A stretch of 64,000 nucleotides of DNA from Neisseria leonii. GTDB lineage: Bacteria > Pseudomonadota > Gammaproteobacteria > Burkholderiales > Neisseriaceae. Location of the stretch: the NCBI RefSeq assembly GCF_028776105.2, contig NZ_CP145606.1, positions 1,922,001 to 1,986,000 of the forward strand, read 5' to 3'. This document shows positions 54,049 to 62,964 of this stretch, piece after piece (positions within the stretch are counted from its first letter, which is position 1; every line of letters starts with the position of its first letter). A program made the position numbers and the translations under genes. The notes below the pieces were generated by a model. The model had not been told where the DNA came from. It did no database searches and saw only the letters and a list, made by a program, of their open reading frames with translations.

Positions 54049-55415
54049 GCTTGCGCTCCTTGTTCTTCGTTGACGGCTTTTTTCATCACATCAAGCCAGT
54101 AGCGGTGTTGTACGGCAAATAAACCTTCGTCTTCGGTTTTCACGCCGCTGAGCAGCGGTTTCATGCCGATGGCGGCGGCCGCTTCGTCGGCACCCTGAAT
54201 CCAGTGTTTCGAGCCGCGTCCCATTTCGTTCCACTCCACTGCGCGGGCGTTGAAGCCGAGCTGGCAGGAGCGGAATTCTTCCAAATCGTCGGGTGTGGCC
54301 ATGCCGCTGGCGTTGAAGAAGTCTTCATATTGGCGGATACGGTGGGCGCGTGCTTCGTCCGATTCGCCTTTGGGTGCGATACAGTAAATCGTTACTTCTG
54401 TTTTGTTGACCGCAATCGGGCGCAATACACGGATTTGCGAGCCGAATTGATCCATCAGATAGACATTGGGATAGAGGCAGAGATTGCGCGAGCGGCGTAC
54501 CATCCAGTCGGCCATCGCTTGGCCGAATTTTGCGGTGTATTCTTCTTTTCGGTCCCAGTTCGGGCGGTCTTCGGGGTTTGCCCAGTTGGTCCACAACAGC
54601 ATGTGGCCGTTTTCGAAGGCGTAGAAACCGCCGCCCTGTTTCGCCCACGAACCTGCGCTCATGGCACGGATGCCGTCTTTTTCGGCGTTTTTCTCTTTGC
54701 GGTGCTGGGTGGTAGCGGCGTAGTTCCAATGCACGGCGGAAACGTGATAGCCGTCGGCACCGTTTTCCGCCTGGATTTTCCAGTTGGCGTCGAAGGTGTA
54801 TGTAGAGGAACCGCGCAATACTTCCAAGCCGTTTGCTGATTGATCGACAATCATGTCGATGATTTTGGCGGCTTCGCCCAAGTATTCTGCCAATGGCGGC
54901 GAATCGGGATTCAGGCTGCCGAACAGAAAGCCCCGATAGTTTTCAAAATGCGGCAAACGTTTGAGGTCGTGCGAACCTTCTTTATTGAAGCAGTCGGGGT
55001 AGCCCGCGTTTTCAGGGTCTTTTACTTTTAACAGTTTGCCGCTGTTATTGAATGTCCAGCCGTGGAAAGGGCAGGTGTAGGTGGCTTTGTTGCCGCGCTT
55101 GTAGCGGCACAGCTGTGCGCCGCGGTGGGTGCAGGCATTGAGAAAAGCGTTGAGTTCGCCGTTGCGGTTGCGTGCAATCACGACGGGCTGGCGACCCATG
55201 GTAAGGGTGATGTAGTCGTTGATGTTGGGCAGTTGGCTTTCGTGAGCCAGGTAAATCCAGTTGCCCTCGAAGATGTGTTTCATCTCCAATTCAAACAGTT
55301 CTTCATCGGTAAATGCGCTGCGGTGGATGCGGAAGTCGCCGTTGGCGTGGTCTTCAATCAGTAAATCGTCGAGCTTGCGCAGCTGCGGTGTGTAATCGGG
55401 TTTGATCGGTATCAT
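54045..55415 (-). CDS. benA: BenA, benzoate 1,2-dioxygenase large subunit
   Basis: A 456-residue Rieske oxygenase alpha subunit. The 2Fe-2S ligands are CTHRG (~92) and CPFHGW (~114), and the mononuclear iron site includes the Asp/His set in [14 protein letters not shown] (~215-228) plus a later Asp. It hydroxylates benzoate to the 1,2-cis-diol. AAGGAAC precedes the ATG. Upstream of it is catA, separated by a DUS pair. Confidence 0.95.
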   Translation of the reverse strand: MIPIKPDYTPQLRKLDDLLIEDHANGDFRIHRSAFTDEELFELEMKHIFEGNWIYLAHESQLPNINDYITLTMGRQPVVIARNRNGELNAFLNACTHRGAQLCRYKRGNKATYTCPFHGWTFNNSGKLLKVKDPENAGYPDCFNKEGSHDLKRLPHFENYRGFLFGSLNPDSPPLAEYLGEAAKIIDMIVDQSANGLEVLRGSSTYTFDANWKIQAENGADGYHVSAVHWNYAATTQHRKEKNAEKDGIRAMSAGSWAKQGGGFYAFENGHMLLWTNWANPEDRPNWDRKEEYTAKFGQAMADWMVRRSRNLCLYPNVYLMDQFGSQIRVLRPIAVNKTEVTIYCIAPKGESDEARAHRIRQYEDFFNASGMATPDDLEEFRSCQLGFNARAVEWNEMGRGSKHWIQGADEAAAAIGMKPLLSGVKTEDEGLFAVQHRYWLDVMKKAVNEEQGAQA

Positions 55416-55443
55416 GGTTGTGTTCCTTATCTTGTGTATCGGG

Positions 55444-55482
55444 ATTTTCAGACGGCTTTTGTGTGTGCGGCCGTCTGAAAAT
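55444..55482. terminator. Inverted DUS pair between catA and benA
   Basis: attttcagacggc (55444-55456) and gccgtctgaaaat (55470-55482) pair over 13 bp. It separates a cat block from a ben block. Confidence 0.78.
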
Positions 55483-55493
55483 GTGTTGTGCGG

Positions 55494-56414
55494 TTAGCGT
55501 GCGCCGGCGCGCCGGCGTTCGTTTTCCGCAGCGAACACGCCTTCGGTTTCAGGCAGCAGGCGGATGTCGAACACGATGTGCGCGTAAGGCTTGTCAAAGC
55601 CCTCGGCTTGAATCGCGGCGGAGTCGGTCACTTCGTTGAGTGGCGGCACCAGCCCTTCGCGGCTGGCAAAGGCGAAGTCGTCCCAGAGGTATTCGTCGCC
55701 GTCGATGTTGATCTGGGTGGTCAGTTTGCGGTGGCCGTCGGCGGTCACGAAATAATGGACATGCGCGGGGCGGCGGCCGTGACGGCCGAGCTTTTTCAGC
55801 CAAGTGTCTACATGGCTGCCGGGTGGGCAACCGTAACCGTGAGGCAGAATCGAGTGGGCTTTGTAATGGCCGTCTGAATCGGTGAAGATGGTGCGGCGCA
55901 AGTTGAAATCAGACTGGGTTTTGTCGAAGAAAGAGTAGTTTCCCTTGGTATTGGCCTGCCAGAGTTCTACTTTTGCATTGGGCAGGGGGTTGCCTTGGGC
56001 ATCATAGACTGTACCTTCGAGTACCAGCGGTTTGCCGTCTGTATCTGTACCGTCGTCCATGCGGGCGAAGCCTATGCTTTCAGGTGCGCCGTACACGTAC
56101 AGAGGTCCTTCGATGGTACGCGGTGTACCGCCGGCCAGCCCCATGCGTGTTTCTTCTTCGTCGGCGCGAATGTCTATAAACCGTTCCAATCCCAAACCTG
56201 CGGCAATCAGCCCCAATTCATTATTTTTGGCGGCATCGGTCAGAAATTCCATGCCTTTCCAGATTTCATACGGACTTAAATCCAAATCTTCGATGGCTTT
56301 GAACAGGTCGCAGACCAGTCGGACGGTAATGGCTTGAATGCGGGAATCGGTTTCGCCGCGTGCGGTATCGATGTTGAACGCTTTAACCAGTTGTTCGATT
56401 TGTTGGTGGTTCAT
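55494..56414 (-). CDS. catA: CatA, catechol 1,2-dioxygenase
   Basis: A 306-residue intradiol dioxygenase that opens catechol to cis,cis-muconate. Non-haem Fe(III) ligands: Tyr in GNYSFF, Tyr in LPHGYGCPPGSH, and the two His in RPAHVHYF. The N-terminal helical linker domain is present. The start is at 56414 (AAGGAGTACACC upstream), 13 codons inside the open frame. Confidence 0.95.
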   Translation of the reverse strand: MNHQQIEQLVKAFNIDTARGETDSRIQAITVRLVCDLFKAIEDLDLSPYEIWKGMEFLTDAAKNNELGLIAAGLGLERFIDIRADEEETRMGLAGGTPRTIEGPLYVYGAPESIGFARMDDGTDTDGKPLVLEGTVYDAQGNPLPNAKVELWQANTKGNYSFFDKTQSDFNLRRTIFTDSDGHYKAHSILPHGYGCPPGSHVDTWLKKLGRHGRRPAHVHYFVTADGHRKLTTQINIDGDEYLWDDFAFASREGLVPPLNEVTDSAAIQAEGFDKPYAHIVFDIRLLPETEGVFAAENERRRAGAR

Positions 56415-56500
56415 GGTGTACTCCTTGGTAGATTGTGTTTTTAACGGCTGCATAAAGCCCGATGCCTCAGGGAGGGTATATCGGACGGAAAAGAAAGGGA

Positions 56501-56791
56501 TCAGCGGTCATCTGCATACAGGGATGACGGGTGGCGGCACAGCGGCAGCACTTCGATCCGCATATACGGGAACAGCGGCAGGTTGCCGATCAGGCGGTGA
56601 AGCTCTTCGTTGCTTTCTGCATCAAATATGCTGATGTTGGAATATTGGCCGACAATGCGCCAGATGTGCCGCCATTTGCCGCTTTGCTGTAAGGCTTGGA
56701 AGTATGCCTTTTCTTCGGCTTTGATTTTTTCAGCGGTTTCAGGCGGCATATTTTCCGGCAGGCGGACATCCATTCTGATGTGAAACAGCAT
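56501..56791 (-). CDS. catC: CatC, muconolactone delta-isomerase
   Basis: A 96-residue small isomerase; LFHIRMDVRLPENMP at the start, KWRHIWRIVGQYSNISIFD and the C-terminal LPLCRHPSS match the family. It converts muconolactone to 3-oxoadipate enol-lactone. AAAGGAGCC precedes the ATG. Confidence 0.94.
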   Translation of the reverse strand: MLFHIRMDVRLPENMPPETAEKIKAEEKAYFQALQQSGKWRHIWRIVGQYSNISIFDAESNEELHRLIGNLPLFPYMRIEVLPLCRHPSSLYADDR

Positions 56792-56839
56792 GACAGGCTC
56801 CTTTGTTGTGGTTAAGGCGTTCAAAAGCAGCGGTTGTTT

Positions 56840-57955
56840 TCAGGCTCTTTTTAAGGTTTCGATTTTTTCTGTGTCCGGTTTGATACCCAAGCCGGGAGCA
56901 TTCGGCACTTGGAGACGGAAATCCCGGTAAATCAGCGGTTCGCTCAGAATTTCTTCTGTCAGAAGCAGGGGGCCGAACAGTTCGGTGCCGAATTCGATAT
57001 GTGGAAATGTTGAGAAAACATGGGCAGAAGCCGCAGTACCTACTGCTCCTTCCAACATAGTTCCGCCATACAGAGCCGCTCCGGACAAATCTGCTACCTG
57101 TCCGGCCAATTTGGCCGCAGTTATTCCTCCTGACTGGTTGATTTTTATTGAAAAAACATCAGCTGTGTGGGCGGTTGCCAGCGTCAGCACATCGTATGGC
57201 CCGCACAGGGTTTCGTCTGCCATAACGGCTGTAGAGAAGCGGGCACTCAGGCGGGCGAGTGCAGCACGGTTGTGTGCGGCAACGGGTTGTTCGACTAAGT
57301 CGATGCCGCCGTCTTGCAGCATGGCGATGCCTTTTTCTGCCTGCTGCTCGTTCCATGCCTGATTGACATCAACCCGTATGCTGATATTGCTGCCTAAGGC
57401 TTTTTTGACGGCAACTGCATGAGCGACATCTTCTTCGATCGGGCGCAGGCCGATTTTGAGTTTGAAGATATTGTGACGGCGCGCTTCAATCATTTTTTCC
57501 GCTTCGGCGATGTCTTTGGCAGTGTCGCCGCTGGCCAATACCCACAATACCGGCAGACTGTCATGCAGGCGTCCGCCCAAGAGTTCGCTCAGCGGCAGCC
57601 CCAGACGCTGGCCTTCGGCATCCAGCAGTGCTGTTTCGACGGCACATTTGGCAAAGCGGTTTCCCCGAATACTGTGGTTCAGCAGCTGCATGGCTTGTGC
57701 CGGGTTGGCAGACCGGGCGTTAAGGAGCAGCGGCGTGAAATAGCGGTCAATGTTGGTTTTAATGCTTTCGGGGCTTTCTTCGCCGTAGTTCAGGCCGCCG
57801 ATGGTGGTGGCCTCGCCCCATGATTCGATGCCGTCTGAAAACCGCATCCGGACCAAAACCAAGGTCTGCACACTCATGGTGGTCATGGATAGTTTATGAG
57901 TGCGTATGGTTGGAATATCTACCAATAAGGTATCAATAGAATCAATTTTATTCAT
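56840..57955 (-). CDS. catB: CatB, muconate cycloisomerase
   Basis: A 371-residue enolase-superfamily enzyme. Base Lys pair in FKLKIG (~168), metal ligands Asp in RVDVNQAW, Glu in LVEQPV and Asp in MADETL. It cyclises cis,cis-muconate to muconolactone. First gene of the minus-strand series; the 138-nt gap upstream is shared with the LysR gene. An AT-type DUS lies in the coding region (57827-57838). Confidence 0.94.
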   Translation of the reverse strand: MNKIDSIDTLLVDIPTIRTHKLSMTTMSVQTLVLVRMRFSDGIESWGEATTIGGLNYGEESPESIKTNIDRYFTPLLLNARSANPAQAMQLLNHSIRGNRFAKCAVETALLDAEGQRLGLPLSELLGGRLHDSLPVLWVLASGDTAKDIAEAEKMIEARRHNIFKLKIGLRPIEEDVAHAVAVKKALGSNISIRVDVNQAWNEQQAEKGIAMLQDGGIDLVEQPVAAHNRAALARLSARFSTAVMADETLCGPYDVLTLATAHTADVFSIKINQSGGITAAKLAGQVADLSGAALYGGTMLEGAVGTAASAHVFSTFPHIEFGTELFGPLLLTEEILSEPLIYRDFRLQVPNAPGLGIKPDTEKIETLKRA

Positions 57956-58010
57956 GAGCTTGTTTTTATTTTTGGGTTTTATTGTTTAAAAAATATTTGT
58001 TTTGCTATCG

Positions 58011-58078
58011 GTATATTGAATACAATACTCAAATGCTGTTTATGTGTCCAAAACGGATTAAGTATTTTTTTCATACTT
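58011..58078. promoter_or_regulatory. LysR-type operator region between catB and the regulator gene
   Basis: A perfect 6+6 palindrome aagtat-N7-atactt at 58060-58078 contains the T-N11-A pattern bound by LysR-type regulators; a second, tighter palindrome gtatattgaatac is at 58011-58023. Related BenM/CatM/CatR sites have ATAC-N7-GTAT, so the inverted order here is a variant. Confidence 0.6.
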
Positions 58079-58093
58079 TTTAGGTATAAATAG

Positions 58094-59008
58094 ATGGATT
58101 TAAGGCATTTGCGTTATTTTGTGACGGTCGCCGAAGAAAAAAATTTTACCCGTGCGGCTGAAAAACTGTTTATTGCCCAGCCGCCACTAAGTCGTCAGGT
58201 GCGTCAGTTAGAGGAAGAACTTGGGGTCAATCTGTTTGTGCCGGGGGCGCGCCCCTTGGAACTGACTGAGGCGGGTACGTTTCTCTATGCCCATGCCACT
58301 CAGTTACTGATTAAAGCCAGTGATGTTAAAACCATGACCCGGCGTATCGGCTGCATACACGGCACGCTCAATATCGGTTATGTTGCCTCTACGCTTTACG
58401 GATTTCTTCCTGAGATTATCCGTAAATTTAAGAAAGAAGCACCCGAGCTTTCTGTGGTGTGGCATGAAATGGGTTCGGTTCAGCAGCTCGAAGCACTCAA
58501 AACCGGTAAAATCGACGTCGGCTTTGGCCGGCTGCGGATAGAGGATGCGGCGATACGCCGTATTCTGCTGCGTGAAGAAAAGTTGATGGCGGCACTTCCC
58601 GTGGAGCATTCCCTGACACAGAAGCAGGGTCAACTTTCGCTGTTGGACTTAGTAGAAGATACGCTGATTGTGTATCCGCGTGACAGGCGGCCGAGTTTTG
58701 CCGATCAGGTATTGTCGATTTTTGCCGATTATGGATTGAAACCGGCCAATGTGATGGAAGTGCGTGAGTTGCAGATTGCATTGGGTATGGTGGCGGCGGG
58801 TGAGGGGGTGTCCATTGTGCCGACCAGTCTTTACGGTCTGCGCCGTAACGATGTGCAGTATATGGCACTCTCCGATGTGCAGGCGGTTTCACCTATTATC
58901 ATGAGTGTGCGCAATATGGATCCGTCGGACAGCCTGCGTGCGATTTTGGACGTGGTGTATCAGGTGTATGACAGCAAGAGCATCAGTTATACTCGGGAAA
59001 GTTTGTAA
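58094..59008 (+). CDS. LysR-family regulator of the ben-cat genes (CatR/BenM type)
   Basis: A 304-residue LysR protein. The helix-turn-helix (residues ~1-60: LRHLRYFVTVAEEKNFTRAAEKLFIAQ and PPLSRQVRQLEEEL) is intact; the rest is a periplasmic-binding-fold effector domain resembling CatM/BenM/CatR. Such regulators respond to cis,cis-muconate and often benzoate. It stands divergent to catB with two palindromes in the gap, and convergent with benK beyond a DUS terminator. Specific effector is inferred. Confidence 0.9.
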   Translation: MDLRHLRYFVTVAEEKNFTRAAEKLFIAQPPLSRQVRQLEEELGVNLFVPGARPLELTEAGTFLYAHATQLLIKASDVKTMTRRIGCIHGTLNIGYVASTLYGFLPEIIRKFKKEAPELSVVWHEMGSVQQLEALKTGKIDVGFGRLRIEDAAIRRILLREEKLMAALPVEHSLTQKQGQLSLLDLVEDTLIVYPRDRRPSFADQVLSIFADYGLKPANVMEVRELQIALGMVAAGEGVSIVPTSLYGLRRNDVQYMALSDVQAVSPIIMSVRNMDPSDSLRAILDVVYQVYDSKSISYTRESL

Positions 59009-59038
59009 GGTAAGTTTGCAGCAGCCTGAAAGCTAGAT

Positions 59039-59084
59039 AAGGCCGTCCGGAATGTTGGAAGCAACATTTCAGACGGCCTTTTAT
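59039..59084. terminator. DUS-pair terminator between the regulator and benK
   Basis: An imperfect forward DUS pairs with a normal reverse one, extended by aatgtt/aacatt, giving a ~19-bp stem shared by the two convergent genes. Confidence 0.88.
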
Positions 59085-59107
59085 GTGACAAGGGCGTGGT
59101 GGCAGGA

Positions 59108-60418
59108 TTAATCCGCTGCATATTTTTTGCTGACGACAGCAATGGCTGATGCAGCAATCAGGCCGGGAATGGCGAAAATGATGAAATTCATGTGGTGGGG
59201 TAAGGCCATTGCCAGTAAAGTGCCTCCGAGCATGGGGCCGATAATCGCACCGGTACGGCCTATGCCTGAAGCCCAACCCAGTCCGGTAGAGCGGATGGTG
59301 GTAGGATAGAATCGGGCAACATAAGCGTAGAGCAAAATCTGCGAACCGATAGTGGCCGAGCCTGCGACTGTGACCAATAAATACAGCACGGTTTGCGGCG
59401 TTTCAAATCCCAGCAGGCCGATGGCGGCTGCCCCGGTCAGGAAAAAGGCAACCAGAACGGGTTTGGGGTGGAAGCGGTCGGACAGGTATCCGCCCGAAAC
59501 GGCTCCGATGATGCCGCCGATGTTCAGAGCCAGTAGAAACATCAGGCTGGAACTGAGGCCGTAACCGGCCATGGTCATCAGTTTCGGCAGCCATGAGCCG
59601 AGTGCATAAATCATCAGCAGGCACATAAAAAAAGCACACCAAAAACCGAGTGTACTGCCCAGACGGCCTTCTGTGACCAGGTGGGCAAGGCCGGTATGGG
59701 AACTTTCGGCTTCATTCAGGATTAAGACATCGGTTTCGCGGATATTTTCATTCGGCACCAACATCTGCATGACTTTTCGGGCTTCTGCCGTCCGGCCGTT
59801 TTTCAGTAGAAAGGCAACCGAATCGGGCAGGGCCCGGATAATGACCGGCAGCAGTAGCAGCGGGACGGCAGCCAGATAAAACATGACCTGCCAGCCGTAG
59901 TTGGGCACAATCCAAATTCCCAAACCTGCAGACATTATGCCGCCGACACCATAGCCGCTGAACATGACGGCTACCAATGTGCTCCGTATGCGTTTGGGTG
60001 AATATTCAGACATTAATGCAACAACATTCGGCATTACCCCGCCGATACCCAGCCCTGCGATAAAGCGCATGATGCCGAACTGCAAAGGCGTTTGTGCAAA
60101 GCCGTTGAGAACGGTAAATCCGCTGAATAACACGATGCAGAGAATAATCATCTTCTTGCGGCCGATTTTGTCCGACAGCATCCCCAGCCCCATTGCGCCG
60201 GCCATCATGCCGAATAATGCTGTACTGCCCAAAACACCGGCCGTTACCGGATCGAGTGACCATGTTTTCATTAAAATCGGTAGGACGACACCGTAAATGA
60301 CCAAATCGTAACCGTCGAAAATAATAATCAGAGTACACCAAAACAGTATGCTCCGATGCAGTGGTGTCAAATTTGCATGGTCGATTAAAGTATGGATATT
60401 TAAGTTTCTCATAGACAT
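59108..60418 (-). CDS. benK: BenK/PcaK-type aromatic acid:H+ symporter (MFS)
   Basis: A 436-residue MFS carrier with 12 helices. FDGYDLVIYGVVLPILM is the aromatic acid symporter signature in helix 1, followed by LSDKIGRKKMII in loop 2-3 and LGIGGVMPNVVALMSEYSPKR. It imports benzoate or a similar aromatic acid and makes a second uptake route beside BenE. The start is 60418 or 60412, both behind an AGGGGAAA. Confidence 0.9.
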   Translation of the reverse strand: MSMRNLNIHTLIDHANLTPLHRSILFWCTLIIIFDGYDLVIYGVVLPILMKTWSLDPVTAGVLGSTALFGMMAGAMGLGMLSDKIGRKKMIILCIVLFSGFTVLNGFAQTPLQFGIMRFIAGLGIGGVMPNVVALMSEYSPKRIRSTLVAVMFSGYGVGGIMSAGLGIWIVPNYGWQVMFYLAAVPLLLLPVIIRALPDSVAFLLKNGRTAEARKVMQMLVPNENIRETDVLILNEAESSHTGLAHLVTEGRLGSTLGFWCAFFMCLLMIYALGSWLPKLMTMAGYGLSSSLMFLLALNIGGIIGAVSGGYLSDRFHPKPVLVAFFLTGAAAIGLLGFETPQTVLYLLVTVAGSATIGSQILLYAYVARFYPTTIRSTGLGWASGIGRTGAIIGPMLGGTLLAMALPHHMNFIIFAIPGLIAASAIAVVSKKYAAD

Positions 60419-60692
60419 TTTCCCCTGAATTTCTCTTATCGAAAGCAGTGTTTCTGCCCTGTGGAATACCAAAATAAAGCAAAAGGCTGTGATGTGTCTA
60501 AAACATAATCGGTATGTATAAAAAATCTTTTCGGTATGATTGGCTGTGACGGGGAGGAATGGGCGGCCAGCCGGGCAGGATAGGCAGCTGCCAGGCATGG
60601 CGGAGGCCGTCTGAAAACGGCCGCCACCTTTCCCGCCGACTACCTGATATGCTATAAGCATATTTTTTATGCTTGGGGAAACGGAGTGGCAA

Positions 60693-61367
60693 ATGGGGAT
60701 TAAAGACTGGCCGGCTTCGGAGCGGCCGCGCGAGAAACTGCTGGCGCGCGGGGCGGCGGCGTTGAGCGATGCCGAACTATTGGCGGTGCTGCTGCGCACG
60801 GGGACGCGCGGCATGAGTGCGGTGGATTTGGCGCGTTATCTGTTAAGCGAAATGGGCAGTCTGGGGCGGCTGATGAGCGCGGGCGAGCGGGAATTGAGCC
60901 GCTATAAGGGCATGGGGCAGGCTTCTTATACGCAGTTTGCGGTGGTGCGCGAAATCGGGCGGCGGGTGTTGGCGGAAGAGTTGTCGGCGCAGACGGTGTT
61001 CGACAGTCCGCAGGCGGTATCGGATTTTCTGCGTCTGCAGTTGGGTTACGAGCGGGTGGAAGTGTCGCTGCTGCTGTTGCTGAACAGTCAAAACGGTTTA
61101 ATCGAGCAGGTGGAGCTGTCGCGCGGTACGCCGTCTGAAAACACGGTCTATATCCGCGAGGTGGTGCGGCTGGCTTTGGACAAACACGCTGTCGCGCTGA
61201 TTTTGGCGCACAACCACCCCGGCGGTTCGTGCGATCCGTCCGATGCCGATGTGGCGTTTACCCGCCGTTTGCAGCAGGCTTTGGATTTGGTGGACATCCG
61301 TTTGCTCGATCATTTTATTGTAACGGCAGGGCGGGCGGTGTCGTTTGTCGAGCGGGGATTGCTGTGA
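60693..61367 (+). CDS. radC: RadC (JAMM-domain protein)
   Basis: A 224-residue protein with an N-terminal helix-hairpin-helix and a C-terminal JAMM metal motif HNHPGGSCDPSDAD (~173-186). Historically called a DNA repair protein; the actual function is unsettled. GGAG lies 7 nt before the ATG. It is unlinked to the ben genes. Confidence 0.93.
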   Translation: MGIKDWPASERPREKLLARGAAALSDAELLAVLLRTGTRGMSAVDLARYLLSEMGSLGRLMSAGERELSRYKGMGQASYTQFAVVREIGRRVLAEELSAQTVFDSPQAVSDFLRLQLGYERVEVSLLLLLNSQNGLIEQVELSRGTPSENTVYIREVVRLALDKHAVALILAHNHPGGSCDPSDADVAFTRRLQQALDLVDIRLLDHFIVTAGRAVSFVERGLL

Positions 61368-61866
61368 GCGGAAGGCGGCATCTGCCGTGGTAGGCGGCGG
61401 CCGGATTGTGCCCCGAAATGCAAAAATAACGGATTGGCCGGTTGGCGCGCTTGTCATGAGCCGTGCAGCTTTGTTATGATGGCTTTTCAACTGTGAAATT
61501 TGGTTAAATTTTCCGGTTTTCTGCCTGATATTCCTTTGTTTTGAAAGGATTTTATGTTACACTTACCCCCCCCCGTAGGGACGGCCCGCCGTTAGGCCTT
61601 AACGGTTCTCCGTCTGTTCTGTCTGTTTTCTGCCGCCGTGTCGGCGGCTTTGTCTCTGCGTTATTTCCGTTCCTTCTGCGGTTGTTTCAGACGGCCTTTC
61701 AGGCGTTTTCTGACCGCCTGCCGTGTTTTTCTTCCGGCACATACCGGCTTTTACCGTCTTCTCTCTTTTTTCTCCCTGTTGTGCCGTCCTCTGTAACCGG
61801 CGTGCCATGCCTGCGTGCGCCGTCAGTACGGTTGCGTGTTTCGTCCGTGATACGGAGGGAGGCGCC
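61368..61866 (+). other. Gene-poor leader between radC and the PrpF-family gene, with a C9 tract
   Basis: A 500-bp stretch with no gene I can defend. It holds an ATG at 61554 behind AAAGGATTTT, followed directly by nine C (61566-61574); in the present frame this reads only 13 codons. One base more or fewer in the tract would join the ATG to a ~100-codon frame that ends by overlapping the next gene's start (ATGA). Confidence 0.5.
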
Positions 61867-62964
61867 ATGAACGAGCTGACCATCAATGCCGTGTGGATGC
61901 GCGGCGGAACCAGTAAATGCTGGGTGTTCGAACGTGCCGAGCTGGAGCGTGCGCCGCTGCCGATTGACGATGTATTGCTGCGTGCGTTCGGCAGCCCCGA
62001 CAAACGGCAGTTGGACGGTGTGGGCGGAGGAACGTCCACCACCAGCAAGGCGGTCATTCTCAGCCCTGATGAGGGCGGGGAATATGATGTCAATTACCTG
62101 TTTGCCCAAGTGGGCATCGATGAGCCGGTGGTGGACTGGGGCAGCAACTGCGGCAACTGTTCGGCCGTTGCCGCGCTGTATGCCTTGGAAAAGGGCTGGG
62201 TGGCCGCGCAGGACGGCATCACGACCGTACGGGTGTACAACGAGAACACCGGTCAGGCGATTGTCCAGCAGATTGCCACGCCCGGGGGCAGGCTGCCGGC
62301 AGCCGACAGTCCGATGGCGGGCTGCGTTTATCCCGGTATTGCCGTGAATGTCGGTTTTGAAGACCCTGCGGGCAAAACGACAGGCTCATTATTTCCGGCC
62401 GGACAGCCCGAAACGGTCATCACGGTTGAAGGCAGGCCTTATGCCGTTACGCTGGTCGATGCCGGTGCGCCGTGTGTGTATGTGGACGCGGCTTCGCTGG
62501 GTCTGGCCGGACAGACGCGCGGGCAGTGGACGGAAACGGTAGGGGACAGTCTGGCGGCTTTGGAGGCTGTCAGACGGCAGGCTGCCGTCCTGATGGGTTT
62601 GGCGGACAGTCCCGAGGCAGCTGCGCGGGCCGTTCCCAAGCTCGGTGTGATCGGCTCGGGCGGGGACGGGGCGGATCTGCGGGTGCAGATGCTGTCGATG
62701 GGACAGCTCCACCCTGCGATGCCGGTAACGGGATCGGTGGCTCTGACTTTGTCTGCGCGTTACGAAGGCACGGTAACGGCGCGGATTTTGGGCAGAACCG
62801 CCCCGACGGGCATCACGCTGGATACGCCTTCCGGCCATCTGCAAACCTTTGCCGCAGACGTTTCGGGTCTGCCCGTGGTCGGGGTTGCCCGTACCTGCCG
62901 CATCATGGCACAGGCGCGCATTCATGTGCCGCTCGCGCCTCTGCCCAAGGAGGTGGCGGTATGA
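61867..62964 (+). CDS. PrpF-family isomerase/tautomerase
   Basis: A 365-residue protein of the PrpF family (diaminopimelate-epimerase fold). WMRGGTSK, GVGGGTSTTSKAV, SNCGNCSAVAA (with the catalytic Cys) and GSGGDGAD are family features. Members move double bonds in unsaturated di/tricarboxylates, such as 2-methyl-trans-aconitate, 4-oxalomesaconate or itaconate-like acids. No prpC/prpD/acnD gene is next to it. It instead overlaps (ATGA) a tricarboxylate-binding lipoprotein gene, so the substrate is probably an imported polycarboxylate. GGAGGGAGGC precedes the ATG. Confidence 0.82.
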   Translation: MNELTINAVWMRGGTSKCWVFERAELERAPLPIDDVLLRAFGSPDKRQLDGVGGGTSTTSKAVILSPDEGGEYDVNYLFAQVGIDEPVVDWGSNCGNCSAVAALYALEKGWVAAQDGITTVRVYNENTGQAIVQQIATPGGRLPAADSPMAGCVYPGIAVNVGFEDPAGKTTGSLFPAGQPETVITVEGRPYAVTLVDAGAPCVYVDAASLGLAGQTRGQWTETVGDSLAALEAVRRQAAVLMGLADSPEAAARAVPKLGVIGSGGDGADLRVQMLSMGQLHPAMPVTGSVALTLSARYEGTVTARILGRTAPTGITLDTPSGHLQTFAADVSGLPVVGVARTCRIMAQARIHVPLAPLPKEVAV

